From: Symbiodinium natans | Taxonomy: Eukaryota > Sar > Dinophyceae > Suessiales > Symbiodiniaceae | Assembly: GCA_905221605.1 (NCBI GenBank) | Contig: CAJNDS010000062.1 | Coordinates: forward strand, 1-64,000 | DNA: 64,000 bases | Reading direction: 5' to 3' | Shown here: piece after piece, positions 50,265 to 62,511 of the stretch | How the letters are laid out: every line of letters begins with the position of its first letter | How positions within the stretch are numbered: position 1 is the first letter of the stretch | Notes under the pieces: generated by a model | Databases searched by the model: none | What the model was told of the DNA's origin: nothing | The model's input: only the letters and a program-made list of their open reading frames with translations | Made by a program: the position numbers and the translations under genes

Positions 50265-53200
50265 GAGGGTTGGCACGGTGTGGTACGGTATGTTGGGGGG
50301 GGGGTGGCACGGTGTAGGGTTTTTAGGCTGTAGGGTTAGGGTTTTGAGGGTTTAAGGCTGTTAGGGCTTGGGTATTCTTAGAGTTCAGGGCCTTGAGGGT
50401 TTTTAAGGATTTTTAAGGTTTAGGTTTTTTTAGGGTTTAGGGTGTTTAGGGTGTTTAGGGTGTTATAAGCGTTTAAGGTTTTTAGGGTTTCGGGGTTGTG
50501 GGGCTTAGGGTTTTGGGGTTTAGGGTGTATTTTTAGGGTTTAGGGTTTATAGTTTTTTCCGGGCTTTTAGGGGTTTAGGGGTCTTAGGGTTTAGGGTTTT
50601 TTGCGGTATGGTTTGGGGGGGGAGGGTGGGTTTGGCGTGGTACGGTACGGTATGGTTGGGTGGGGGGGGTTTTGGCACCGGGACGGTATGGTTTGGGGGG
50701 GAGGGTTGGCACGGTATGGTACGGTATGGTTTAGAGAGGGAGGTTTGGCACGGTACGGCACGGTATTGTTGGGGGGGGGTTTGGCGCGGTATGGTAAGGG
50801 GGGGGTTTGGCCCGGTACGTACTGTATAGTTTAGGGGGCATGGGGGTACGGTATGGTTTTGGGGGTGGGGCTGGGCATGGTATGGTCTGGGAGGGGGGGT
50901 TGGGACGGCACGGGTTGGGGTTGGGACGGCTTCCGTGACCCCAAACCGCATTTTCTGGCGCGATCCGGGCCGCTTTTGTGACGATCCAGGCTCCGGTTTT
51001 GTGACTGATCCGGGCCCCTGTTCTCCGTAGCGAGTCCGACCGCAGCCCGAGAACATGGGCGTGCCCCGCGGGGGGAGAAGCTTCAACATATGTCTCTGTG
51101 ATGCGACTTTACGCGGGGTGATGTGACTTCGCTTGCAGCCGCGTGTCACTGGACAGATGTGACTTCTCACACAAAGTTGTGAGTTAACCCAGCCCCTTGT
51201 ATCCTTCACCTCGGTGAACTGTACAAATGTCATGTCGCGTGACGTGACCTGGTCCCTGCCCGAGCATGCACGGTTGCAGTGTCTCCGCGCTTTTGACAAG
51301 ATTGGGAATAACGTGCTTGCTGAGAGACTTAAGCCGAGGGAGATCAACATACTGCGTTTACGCTGCTGGGCGCAAAGGAGCCTGCGACACGTGCGTAAGT
51401 GCACTGCGCCTGCTCGGTTTTTCAAGTCGCCGGCCGAGCTTGCAGACAGCCCTGCAATGGAGTGGCCGTACTGCCCGACGTGGGAGCTGCTCCGTCTGTT
51501 GCAGCATCCGGGTGGCAGTTGTGGCAGGCGCCGCAAGCCAGTGTACTCAGGCGATCGCCTTTGCCAACACACACGACAGATGCATTGGCTCTGGGGAAGT
51601 TGCTCTGGTACACGGGGGGGCCGTTGCCTTACAAAGAAGCAAGCCGTACATGCTAGCATTGTTGCAATCAAAAGAACTCTTTCTCCTTGTCGCCTGAATT
51701 GAAGGAAACGATGCCGTTCGCCGATTGATTTTGTGTCCATATTCCTTCTGCTCTGGAAGCGCTCGGGTGCAGCAACCTAGAGTCATTCCAGTCGGATTGG
51801 ATGACGAACGGAAGACCGTCAACACGCGACCATGGTGCCCAAAGCAAAGCATGTGCGTTGGGAGCTTGTGGTACACGCGTGACTTGCGCGCTGGTGGCTA
51901 TGTTTTGTGACTTACCTCCCCCGGCATGTTTTGGCAGCCCAGGAGGGTGCACAACACCCGAGTACCTCAGAACATTCGATTTTTTGCAACTTTGTAGCAA
52001 GAGTTTGTGTTATCTCGAACCGCACAGCCAAATAAGAGTCATTGCGAGGTCGTGTAACAAAAGGAAGCGCTGGGCCTTGCGCAGACTTCAAACCAGGACA
52101 CGGTAACAATTCAAAATTTGGCTCCCAATCCTCTAGAAACCTCAAGACCAGTGTAGGACAAACAACATATCCAAGCTGTTCATTCTACATGAATGGTATT
52201 TTAAAGGCATATAGGGTCGGGGCTTCCACAGAGTAAAAAAGTTTCCTTCAAGCTTATGGGTTCAACTGACTTCCGGGTTTCTCTTTTCTGGGTTGCATGC
52301 GTGGTGCTTCCGACTACCCCACCTGCTGGTTCGTAAGGTAGCTTCGGACCGGATCGGATGGCAAGACCTTGTCAAGAAGAGGAGCTGGTGCACGTGTTGC
52401 TGAAGAGGAGCTGGTGCAGCTGTTGCTTCATGCTTGTTTGGTGGCTTTCGTTCCCTCGGGCGTTGGACTTTTGAGCCTGACGACAGGGTTCGTATCCGAC
52501 CGTTTCGCATCCGCTGAACGCCTCTTGGGTTTGTCCTCGGCTGCTATTTGTTTTGATTCGACAGCGGCGCGAAGTAATCGTATCCCTCCCTGCTGTGTTC
52601 ACGCCCCTGTCCTGATGTCGAAGCACACCACATGTTTGGCACGTGCACGCGAAAGAGGTTCTTGCATGCACATGTTGGTGTGGTCTTGCAGGACAATGAT
52701 GCTCGAGGTTGTTCCGCGTAAGTGAACGTGGAATTGAATGTCATTTTTTAGAACTTGTAATGGCCATGCAGGCAGCCAGCATGTTTCAAAACAAGCTTGC
52801 TCAACCAACAAATACAACCTGCACAACCAAACTATCCGTCCCACCGTTTCCGCCAAAGGTATGATTGTACCTGGGCGTGATAGGGCAGGACACTGTCCGA
52901 CTCCTTCTTGGTTCCCCGCCCCAGACGAACAAGGAGGGGGCATCGTGGAATCGCCGGCCGAACACTAACCAAAGGGCTGGCCTCACAATCCCAACACAAA
53001 TGACGCCAAGTACCCAAGGCATCACACCAAAGACAACGATCGCTGAACACTTGCCTTTCACGAAACCAAGTGGGACTGTACGATGTTATTGTGTTTTCTG
53101 TTTTGCTTTGTCCACCGTCTGTTTGGCGTGTTGTGCAAGGGCTCATTGCATGAGGCGAACGGTCGCTGTTTGTACATACGTTTCTCCTGCAGGGTGTTCA

Positions 53201-53280
53201 TTGAAAAGCAGTGTTTGCATTGTTTGAGACCAGAGCTTTCGGATTGCGAGCGGGGGCGAATGCCGCAGAGTTGGAGAGGA
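50265..53280 (+). repeat. Large direct duplication, copy 1 (telomere-like head plus 2.3-kb body)
   Basis: Order: GGTACGG-type units (50265-50320), degenerate TTTAGGG (50320-50600), GGTACGG/GGTATGG array (50600-50930), then a body starting gtgaccccaaaccgcatttt at 50935 and ending ttggagagga at 53280. The same order is found at 54270-57080. The body has several 80-160-residue frames but no domain I recognise. Confidence 0.8.
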
Positions 53281-53324
53281 TCACGTCACAAGAGTGTCCG
53301 GGCAGGTCACAGCGGGGGCAGGGT

Positions 53325-54270
53325 TGAAGGGTTTTTAGGGTTGTTGGGGTTGTTAGGGTTGTTAGGGTTTAGGGTTTGTAGGGTTTCGGGTTCAGGGTTT
53401 AGGGTTTTTAGGGTTTAGGGTTTCTAGGGTTTAGGGCGTTTCGGGTTTAGGGTGTTGAGTTTTTTTTTTTTTTTTAGGGTCCAGGGTTTTTAGATTTTAG
53501 GGTTTTTAGGGTTTAGGGTCTTTTGAGGGTTCAGGGTTTTCAGGTTTTAGTCATTTTGGGGTGTGGGTGTTTAGGGTGTTTAGGGTGTTTAGGGCGTTGA
53601 GGGTTTTTAGAGTTTTGCGGATTCTTAGGGTTTTTTAGGGTTTACGGTTTTCAGGGTTTTTAAGGTTTGGTTTTATGGTTTAGGGGTTTTAGGGTTTAAG
53701 GGTTTTTAGGGCTTCGTGTGTTTCAGGGTTTGGGGTTTTAAATTTAGAGTGTGGCGTTTTAAGGTTTTTAGGCTGTAGGGTTTAGGTTTTTGAGTGTTAG
53801 GGTTTTGGGGCTTGGGTATTTTTAGGGTTCGGGGTTTTTAAGGGCTTTGTAGGGTTTAGGGTCTTTTAGGTCTTTTAGGGTTTAGGGTTTAGTGTTGTCT
53901 AGGGTTTAGGGTTTCGGGTTTAGGGTTTTTAGGGTTTAGGTTTTTTAGGGTTTAGGGTGTTTAGGGTGTTTAGGGTGTTTAGGGTGTTTAGGGTGTTTAG
54001 GGTGTTTAGGGTGTTTAGGGTGTTTGAGGTTTTTAGGGTTTCGAGGTTTTGGGCTTAGGGTTTTGGGGTTTAGGGTGTGTTTTTTTGGGGTTTAGGGTGT
54101 TTAGGGTTTTAGGGGCTCTTAGGGGTTAAGGGTTTTTGGGTTTAGAGTTTTGGGGGGGTGTGGCGCGGTGCGGTACGGTATGGTTTGGGGGGGAGGGTGG
54201 GTTTGGCGTGGTACGGTACGGTTGGTCGGGTGGGGGGGGGGTTGGTGGCGCGGTGTGGTACGGTATGGTT
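53325..54270 (+). repeat. Degenerate telomere-like TTTAGGG array
   Basis: Nearly 1 kb of TTTAGGG variants on the plus strand (tttagggttt, ttcgggttta, and a run of about eight gtttagggt 9-mers near 53940-54030), with a T15 run at 53460. The TTTAGGG unit is the plant-type telomere repeat also used by dinoflagellates. The degeneracy argues for an old interstitial array. Confidence 0.8.
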
Positions 54271-57080
54271 TGGGGGGGAGGGTTGGCACGGTGTGGTACG
54301 GTATGTTGGAGGGGGCGGTTGGCACGGTGTAGGGTTTTTAGGCTGTAGGGTTTAGGTTTTTGAGGGTTTAGGGTTTTTAGGCCTTGGGTATTCTTAGAGT
54401 TCAGGGCCTTTGGGGTTTGTAAGGGTTTTTAAGGGTTTAGGTTTTTTTAGGGTTTAGGGTGTTTTGAGCGTTTAGGGTTTTTAGGGTTTCGGGGTTTTGG
54501 GGCTTAGGGTTTTGGGGTTTAGGGTGTATTTTTAGGGTTTAGGATTTATAGTTTTTTCAAGGCTTTTAGGGGTTTAGGGATTTTAGGGTTTGGGGTTTTT
54601 GGGGGTGTGGCGCGGTACGGTTCGGTATGGTTGGGTGGGGGGGGGTTTTGGCACCGGGACGGTATTGTTTGGGGGGGAGGGTTGGCACGGTGTGGTACGG
54701 TATGGTTTGGAGGGGGAGGTTTGGCACGGTGCGGCACGGTATGGTTGGGGGGGGGTTTGGCATGGTATGGTAGGGTGTTTGGCGCGGTACGGTATGGTAT
54801 AGTTTGGGGGGTGTGGGGGTTTGGCAGGTGGGGTTGGGCACGGTATGGTCACGGCCCCCGTGACCCCAAACCGCATTTTCTGGCGCGATCCAGGGCCGCT
54901 TTAGTGACGATCCAGGCTCCGGTGTTGTGACTGATCCGGGCCCCTGTTCTCCGTCCCGCTAGCACATTGGGGGAGAAGCTTCAACGTATGTCTCTGTGAT
55001 GCGACTTTACGCTGGGTGATGTGACTTCGCTTGCAGCCGCGTGTCACTTGGGAGATGTGATTTCACACACACAAAGATGTGAGTTAACCTAGCCCCTTGT
55101 ATCCTTCACCTTGGTGAACTGTGCAAATGTCATGTCGCGTGACGTGACATGGTCCTTGCCCAAGCATTTGCAATATCCGACTCAGAGGTTCGCGGTGATT
55201 TGGTCGTGCGTGCCGCAGAGGCTGCACGGTTGCAGAGTCTCCGCGCTTTGACAAGATTGGGAATAACGTGCTTGCTGAGAGACTTAAGCATGCGACACGT
55301 GCGTAAGTGCACTGCCCCTGCTCGGTTTTTCAAGTCGCCGGCCGAGCTTACAGACAGCCCTGCAACGGAGTGGCCGTACTGCCCGACGTGGAAGCTGCTC
55401 CGTCTGTTGCAGCATCCCGGTGGCGGTTGTGGCAGGCGCCGCAAGCCAGTGTACTCAGGCGATCGCCTCTGCCAACACACACGACAGATGCATTGGCTGG
55501 GGGGAAGTTGCTCTGGTACACGGGGCGGCCGTTGCCTTACAAAGAAGCAAGCCGTACATGCTAGCATTGTTACAATCAAGTCATTCCAGTCGGATTGGAT
55601 GACGAACGGAAGACCGTCAACACGCGACCATGGTGCCCAAAGCAAAGCATGTGCATTGGGAGCTTGTGGTACACGCGTGACTTGCGCGCTGGTGGCTATG
55701 TTTTGTGACTTACCTCCCCCGGCATGTTTTGGCAGCCCAGGAGGGTGCACAACACCCGAGTACCTCAGAACATTCGATTTTTTGCAGCGTTGTAGCAAGA
55801 GTTTGTGTTATCTCGAACCGCACAGCCAAATAAGAGTCATTGCGAGGTCATGTAACACAAGGAAGCGCTGGGCTTTGCGCAGACTTCAAACCAGGACACG
55901 GTAACAATTCAATATTTGGCTCCCAATCCTCTAGAAACCTCAAGACCAATGTAGGACATACAACATATCCAGGCTGTTCATTCTACATGAATGGTATTTT
56001 AAAGGCAGATAGGGTCGGGGCTTCCACAAAGTAAAAAAGTTTCCTTCAAGCCTTTGGGTTCAACTGACTTCCGGGTTTCTTTTTTCTGGGTTGCATGCGT
56101 GGTGCTTCCGGCTACCCCCCTGCCGGTTCGTAAGTTAGCTTCGGACCGGATCGGATGGCAAAACCTTGTCAAGAAGAGGCGCTGGTGCACGTGTTGCTGA
56201 AGAGGAGCTGTTGCTTCATGCTTGCTTGGTGGCTTTCGTTCCCTCGGGCGTGTTGGACTTTTGAGCCTGACGACAGGGTTCGTATCCGACCGTTTCGCAT
56301 CCGCTGAACGCCTCTTGGGTTTGTCCTCGGCTGCTATTTGTTTTGATTCGACAGCGGCGCGAAGTAATCGTATCCCTCCCTGCTGTGTTCACGCCCCTGT
56401 CCTGATGTCGAAGCACACCACATGTTTGGCACGTGCACGCGAAAGAGGTTCTTGCATGCACATGTTGGTGTGGTCTTGCAGGACAATGATGCTCGAGGTT
56501 GTTCCGCGTAAGTGAACGTGGAATTGAATGTCATTTTTTAGAACTTGTAATGGCCATGCAGGCAGCCAGCATGTTTCAAAACAAGCTTGCTCAACCAACA
56601 AATACAACCTGCACAACCAAACTATCCGTCCCACCGTTTCCGCCAAAGGTATGATTGTACCTGGGCGTGATAGGGCAGGACACTGTCCGACTCCTTCTTG
56701 GTTCCCCGCCCCAGACGAACAAGGAGGGGGCATCGTGGAATCGCCGGCCGAACACTAACCAAAGGGCTGGCCTCACAATCCCAACACAAATGACGCCAAG
56801 TACCCAAGGCATCACACCAAAGACAACGATGGCTGAACACCTGCCTTGTGGGACTGCAATTGGTTCTGTATGAATATGTACGATGTTATTGTGTTTTCTG
56901 TTTTGCTTTGTCCACCGTCTGTTTGGCGTGTTGTGCAAGGGCTCATTGCATGAGGCGAACGGTCGCTGTTTGTACATACGTTTCTCCTGCAGGGTGTTCA
57001 TTGCACAGCAGTGTTTGCATTGTTTGAGACCAGAGCTTTCGGATTGCGAGCGGGGGCGAATGCCGCAGAGTTGGAGAGGA
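54270..57080 (+). repeat. Large direct duplication, copy 2
   Basis: Same order as copy 1: GGTACGG units, TTTAGGG (54330-54600), GGTACGG/GGTATGG array (54600-54850), body from 54860 to 57080. Relative to copy 1 it lacks a few dozen bases at several points (for example near 51320-51390 and 51670-51780 of copy 1) and carries small insertions. Confidence 0.8.
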
Positions 57081-58006
57081 GCGGGCACACTGTTCACACT
57101 TGTTGCGATGTGTGTTCCTTGCTGATGTTTGCAGGATGAATGGCGTCAGTTTTTCGGAATTTGAAAGCTCCAGCTTTGACGCCTTGTACAGTGTAGTTCT
57201 CAAATGTCGATGGCAGGATCGGTTGTGAACGATGTAAGTCTTATAATCAAAGACTCAGGCAATGGTTTTGCAAATGCAAAGCACATGGACGAGGCAGATG
57301 ATTCTCTTCAGATGTTGCACCGAGCTGACATTGACACGCCAGATGCATATGTGTCGCGACACCTGTGCAATCAGGTAGGGAAAGAGCTGATGAAGTTGAA
57401 GCCAGGCAGTCTCGGTGTGCTGAGGCTCACTCTGAATTGCAGTGCGTCGCAGTGTGACAGGTGAGATTCACAGATCCGAAATCGCCGGGCCAGGGTCTTG
57501 AAGTCTTGGAGCGCGGTGAGGCCAGAGTCCTTTTGCTGCTGTCGCCGCTTTTGCGCTTTGTCAGGCCTCGGCCCGTACCCAAAATCGCCCAACTTGCGCC
57601 GATGGAGGACATGCGCGTGTTGCAGCCAGCCTTGCGCCAAGCGCAGGGGCTGTGAAGGTCAATGCCAATTCCAGTCAATGCTGTGGCATGTTTTCCATCC
57701 TTGTTCGCAGAGTGCCCAGGAAAGAGCAGAAGCCAGATCCCAGGCAGTTCTGAGTTTCGCTTCGAGCCAGACAGTATGCTAATCTTTGTGATGGGTTGGA
57801 GCCGTGCCAGGCCAAAATGCACAAAAGCCAAAATCTGTCTTCACATGCCCTGCCGGCCTGCCTCCCAGCCTTGTCATGTCTTCCATGTGTTGTGTCACGA
57901 TGACAGCAAATCAGTTTGCGTGGCTGCAAGAGAACCGGAACAACGTGGCAGAGTTCTCAAGCAACCGCCAGCAAGCTGTCCCAAGCCCTGCCATCCAAGC
58001 CACGCC
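57081..58006. other. Unique sequence before the cyclophilin array
   Basis: Frames such as MSMAGSVVNDVSLIIKDSGN (57204-57464) are short and unrecognised. Similarity to the cyclophilin repeat unit starts at about 57955 (ttctcaagcaaccgccagca), which should be 5' UTR or promoter of the first copy. Confidence 0.35.
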
Positions 58007-58616
58007 ATGTCAAACCCAAAGGTGTATTTCGTCAGAAGCTCAGTTGATCTCAGTTAACAGTTAGCTTTTTTGCGTGACGTAAAAGGCAAAGGCACAGGTT
58101 GTGTACACCGCCCCCTGAGTCTAGGACATGACCATCGGTGGCTCAGCTGCCGGTCGTATCACCATGGAGCTCCGCTCAGATGTGGCCCCGAAGACCGCCG
58201 AGAACTTCCGCGCCCTGTGCACGGGCGAGAAGGGCACGGGAACGTCTGGAAAAGCTCTGCATTTCAAGGGCAGCGCGTTCCACCGTGTGATCCCGGACTT
58301 CATGTGCCAGGGTGGCGATTTCACAGCTGGCAACGGGACTGGCGGCGAGTCCATCTATGGCTCTAAATTCGCTGATGAGAACTTCACCCTGAAGCACACG
58401 GGCCCTGGCATCTTGTCCATGGCGAATGCTGGTCCCAATACCAATGGCTCGCAGTTCTTCTTGTGCACAGTGAAGACGCAGTGGTTGGACGGCAAGCACG
58501 TGGTCTTTGGCAGCGTGACGGAGGGTTTTGACGTCGTGAAGAAGATCGAGGAAGTGGGATCCCAGTCCGGCAAGACCTCCAAGCCTGTCGTCATCGCCGA
58601 CTGCGGGCAGCTCTGA
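58007..58616 (+). CDS. Cyclophilin (peptidyl-prolyl cis-trans isomerase), array copy 1
   Basis: Two exons: 58007-58030 (8 codons, MSNPKVYF) and 58125-58616, with a 94-nt GT-AG intron, giving 171 residues. Joining the exons yields the standard cyclophilin start KVYFDMTIGG. Active-site residues match cyclophilin [16 protein letters not shown] (Arg62, Phe67, Met68, Gln70), GSQFF (Phe120), WLDGKH (Trp128, His133). The [16 protein letters not shown] loop is the insertion found in plant-type cyclophilins. It catalyses Xaa-Pro isomerisation, with likely cytosolic folding and signalling roles. No signal peptide. It differs from the other copies by Tyr7 and an intron 6 nt shorter. mRNA is presumably SL trans-spliced. 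Confidence 0.95.
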
Positions 58617-58973
58617 TCATCATGAATCATGATAGAGCGTGGACCCGTGAAGCTTTGCGGTCGACTTTTTGAACTGGAGGACGACCTCCCGAGTTGACCG
58701 GATTCTTTTGTGTAGACAGCGATGAGACCAGAAGCAGATGACTTTTGGTGAATCACATGGGGTTGATTTCAACTCGACAAAACCAGCCTTTGTTTTGCAT
58801 TGTCATGACACACGACGTGAGCAGGGAAGACCTGAAGCATGTGCAGTCCTGTGCACTGCGGTGGCAGACGTACATGGTTCTTCAAGCCCAGAATGACCTG
58901 CCATCGTCCCGAAGCCAGGGTTCTCAAGCAACCGCCAGCAAGCTGTCCCAAGCCCTGCCATCCAAGCCACGCC

Positions 58974-59589
58974 ATGTCAAACCCAAAGGTGTTTTTCGTC
59001 AGAAGCTCAGTTGATCTCAGTTAACAGTTAGCTTTTTTGCGTGACGTAAAAGGCAAAGGCACAGGTTGTGTACACCGCCCCCTGAGTCTGAGTCTAGGAC
59101 ATGACCATCGGTGGCTCAGCTGCCGGTCGTATCACCATGGAGCTCCGCTCAGATGTGGCCCCGAAGACCGCCGAGAACTTCCGCGCCCTGTGCACGGGCG
59201 AGAAGGGCACGGGAACGTCTGGAAAAGCTCTGCATTTCAAGGGCAGCGCGTTCCACCGTGTGATCCCGGACTTCATGTGCCAGGGTGGCGATTTCACAGC
59301 TGGCAACGGGACTGGCGGCGAGTCCATCTATGGCTCTAAATTCGCTGATGAGAACTTCACCCTGAAGCACACGGGCCCTGGCATCTTGTCCATGGCCAAT
59401 GCTGGTCCCAATACCAATGGCTCGCAGTTCTTCTTGTGCACAGTGAAGACGCAGTGGTTGGACGGCAAGCACGTGGTCTTTGGCAGCGTGACGGAGGGTT
59501 TTGACGTCGTGAAGAAGATCGAGGAAGTGGGATCCCAGTCCGGCAAGACCTCCAAGCCTGTCGTCATCGCCGACTGCGGGCAGCTCTGA
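58974..59589 (+). CDS. Cyclophilin, array copy 2
   Basis: Exons 58974-58997 and 59098-59589, intron 100 nt (GT-AG), 171 residues starting MSNPKVFF. Except for Phe7 the protein is the same as copy 1, with all catalytic residues. The intron end carries a duplicated tgagtc before the acceptor (ctgagtctgagtctag), absent from copy 1. Unit length to the next copy is 973 bp. The 3' flank has the near-palindrome tcatcatgaatcatga right after the stop, shared by copies 1-4. Confidence 0.95.
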
Positions 59590-59946
59590 TCATCATGAAT
59601 CATGATAGAGCGTGGACCCGTGAAGCTTTGCGGTCGACTTTTTGAACTGGAGGACGACCTCCCGAGTTGACCGGATTCTTTTGTGTAGACAGCGATGAGA
59701 CCAGAAGCAGATGACTTTTGGTGAATCACATGGGGTTGATTTCAACTCGACAAAACCAGCCTTTGTTTTGCATTGTCATGACACACGACGTGAGCAGGGA
59801 AGACCTGAAGCATGTGCAGTCCTGTGCACTGCGGTGGCAGACGTACATGGTTCTTCAAGCCCAGAATGACCTGCCATCGTCCCGAAGCCAGGGTTCTCAA
59901 GCAACCGCCAGCAAGCTGTCCCAAGCCCTGCCATCCAAGCCACGCC

Positions 59947-60562
59947 ATGTCAAACCCAAAGGTGTTTTTCGTCAGAAGCTCAGTTGATCTCAGTTAACAG
60001 TTAGCTTTTTTGCGTGACGTAAAAGGCAAAGGCACAGGTTGTGTACACCGCCCCCTGAGTCTGAGTCTAGGACATGACCATCGGTGGCTCAGCTGCCGGT
60101 CGTATCACCATGGAGCTCCGCTCAGATGTGGCCCCGAAGACCGCCGAGAACTTCCGCGCCCTGTGCACGGGCGAGAAGGGCACGGGAACGTCTGGAAAAG
60201 CTCTGCATTTCAAGGGCAGCGCGTTCCACCGTGTGATCCCGGACTTCATGTGCCAGGGTGGCGATTTCACAGCTGGCAACGGGACTGGCGGCGAGTCCAT
60301 CTATGGCTCTAAATTCGCTGATGAGAACTTCACCCTGAAGCACACGGGCCCTGGCATCTTGTCCATGGCGAATGCTGGTCCCAATACCAATGGCTCGCAG
60401 TTCTTCTTGTGCACAGTGAAGACGCAGTGGTTGGACGGCAAGCACGTGGTCTTTGGCAGCGTGACGGAGGGTTTTGACGTCGTGAAGAAGATCGAGGAAG
60501 TGGGATCCCAGTCCGGCAAGACCTCCAAGCCTGTCGTCATCGCCGACTGCGGGCAGCTCTGA
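59947..60562 (+). CDS. Cyclophilin, array copy 3
   Basis: Exons 59947-59970 and 60071-60562, intron 100 nt, 171 residues, protein identical to copy 2. At the silent site in ATGGCGAATGCTGG it has gcg like copy 1, whereas copies 2, 4 and 5 have gcc. This mosaic suggests exchange between units. Downstream flank differs by single bases (cagtcctttgcactg). Confidence 0.95.
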
Positions 60563-60919
60563 TCATCATGAATCATGATAGAGCGTGGACCCGTGAAGCT
60601 TTGCGGTCGACTTTTTGAACTGGAGGACGACCTCCCGAGTTGACCGGATTCTTTTGTGTAGACAGCGATGAGACCAGAAGCAGATGACTTTTGGTGAATC
60701 ACATGGGGTTGATTTCAACTCGACAAAACCAGCCTTTGTTTTGCATTGTCATGACACACGACGTGAGCAGGGAAGACCTGAAGCATGTGCAGTCCTTTGC
60801 ACTGCGGTGGCAGACGTACATGGTTCTTCAAGCCCAGAATGACCTGCCATCGTCCCGAAGCCAGGGTTCTCAAGCAACCGCCAGCAAGCTGTCCCAAGCC
60901 CTGCCATCCAAGCCACGCC

Positions 60920-61535
60920 ATGTCAAACCCAAAGGTGTTTTTCGTCAGAAGCTCAGTTGATCTCAGTTAACAGTTAGCTTTTTTGCGTGACGTAAAAGGC
61001 AAAGGCACAGGTTGTGTACACCGCCCCCTGAGTCTGAGTCTAGGACATGACCATCGGTGGCTCAGCTGCCGGTCGTATCACCATGGAGCTCCGCTCAGAT
61101 GTGGCCCCGAAGACCGCCGAGAACTTCCGCGCTCTGTGCACGGGCGAGAAGGGCACGGGAAAGTCGGGAAAAGCTCTGCATTTCAAGGGCAGCGCGTTCC
61201 ACCGCGTGATCCCGGACTTCATGTGCCAGGGTGGCGATTTCACAGCTGGCAACGGGACTGGCGGCGAGTCCATCTATGGCTCTAAATTCGCTGATGAGAA
61301 CTTCACCCTGAAGCACACGGGCCCTGGCATCTTGTCCATGGCCAATGCTGGTCCCAATACCAATGGCTCGCAGTTCTTCTTGTGCACAGTGAAGACGCAG
61401 TGGTTGGACGGCAAGCACGTGGTCTTTGGCAGCGTGACGGAGGGTTTTGACGTCGTGAAGAAGATCGAGGAAGTGGGATCCCAGTCCGGCAAGACCTCCA
61501 AGCCTGTCGTTATTGCCGACTGCGGGCAGCTCTGA
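60920..61535 (+). CDS. Cyclophilin, array copy 4
   Basis: Exons 60920-60943 and 61044-61535, intron 100 nt, 171 residues. It differs from copies 1-3 by Lys in the loop ([11 protein letters not shown]), and shares with copy 5 the synonymous changes cgcgctctg and accgcgtg. Catalytic residues unchanged. Same 973-bp spacing. Confidence 0.95.
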
Positions 61536-61892
61536 TCATCATGAATCATGATAGAGCGTGGACCCGTGAAGCTTTGCGGTCGACTTTTTGAACTGGAGGA
61601 CCACCTCCCGAGTTGACCGGATTCTTTTGTGTAGACAGCGATGAGACCAGAAGCAGATGACTTTTGGTGAATCACATGGGGTTGATTTCAACTCGACAAA
61701 ACCAGCCTTTGTTTTGCATTGTCATGACACACGACGTGAGCAGGGAAGACCTGAAGCATGTGCAGTCCTGTGCACTGCGGTGGCAGACGTACATGGTTCT
61801 TCAAGCCCAGAATGACCTGCCATCGTCCCGAAGCCAGGGTTCTCAAGCAACCGCCAGCAAGCTGTCCCAAGCCCTGCCATCCAAGCCACGCC

Positions 61893-62511
61893 ATGTCAAA
61901 CCCAAAGGTGTTTTTCGTCAGAAGCTCAGTTGATCTCAGTTAACAGTTAGCTTTTTTGCGTGACGTAAAAGGCAAAGGCACAGGTTGTGTACACCGCCCC
62001 CTGAGTCTGAGTCTAGGACATGACCATCGGTGGCTCAGCTGCCGGTCGTATCACCATGGAGCTCCGCTCAGATGTGGCCCCGAAGACCGCCGAGAACTTC
62101 CGCGCTCTGTGCACGGGCGAGAAGGGCACGGGAAAGTCGGGAAAACCTCTTCATTTCAAGGGCAGCGCGTTCCACCGCGTGATCCCGGACTTCATGTGCC
62201 AGGGTGGCGATTTCACAGCTGGCAACGGGACTGGCGGCGAGTCCATCTATGGCTCTAAATTCGCTGATGAGAACTTCACCCTGAAGCACACGGGCCCTGG
62301 CATCTTGTCCATGGCCAATGCTGGTCCCAATACCAATGGCTCGCAGTTCTTCTTGTGCACAGTGAAGACGCAGTGGTTGGACGGCAAGCACGTGGTCTTT
62401 GGCAGCGTGACGGAGGGTTTTGACGTCGTGAAGAAGATCGAGCAAGTGGGATCCCAGTCCGGCAAGACCGCCAAGCCTGTCGTCATCGCCGACTGCGGGC
62501 AGTTGGCATAG
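61893..62511 (+). CDS. Cyclophilin, array copy 5 (terminal, most distinct)
   Basis: Exons 61893-61916 and 62017-62511, intron 100 nt, 172 residues. The loop reads [11 protein letters not shown], the usual plant/protist form. The C-terminus differs ([16 protein letters not shown] ... CGQLA), and the 3' flank after the TAG is unrelated to that of copies 1-4. As the last unit it may preserve the ancestral gene end, with the others homogenised. All catalytic residues present. Confidence 0.95.

Noticed and set aside
51214-53418. Assorted 80-160-residue ORFs in the duplicated 2.3-kb body
   Set aside because: Frames differ between the two copies because of indels and no domain is visible.
58745-59014. 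89-residue plus ORF repeated between cyclophilin copies
   Set aside because: It runs through the 3' flank, 5' flank and exon 1 in a different frame; no domain, and lost after copy 5. Intergenic sequence.
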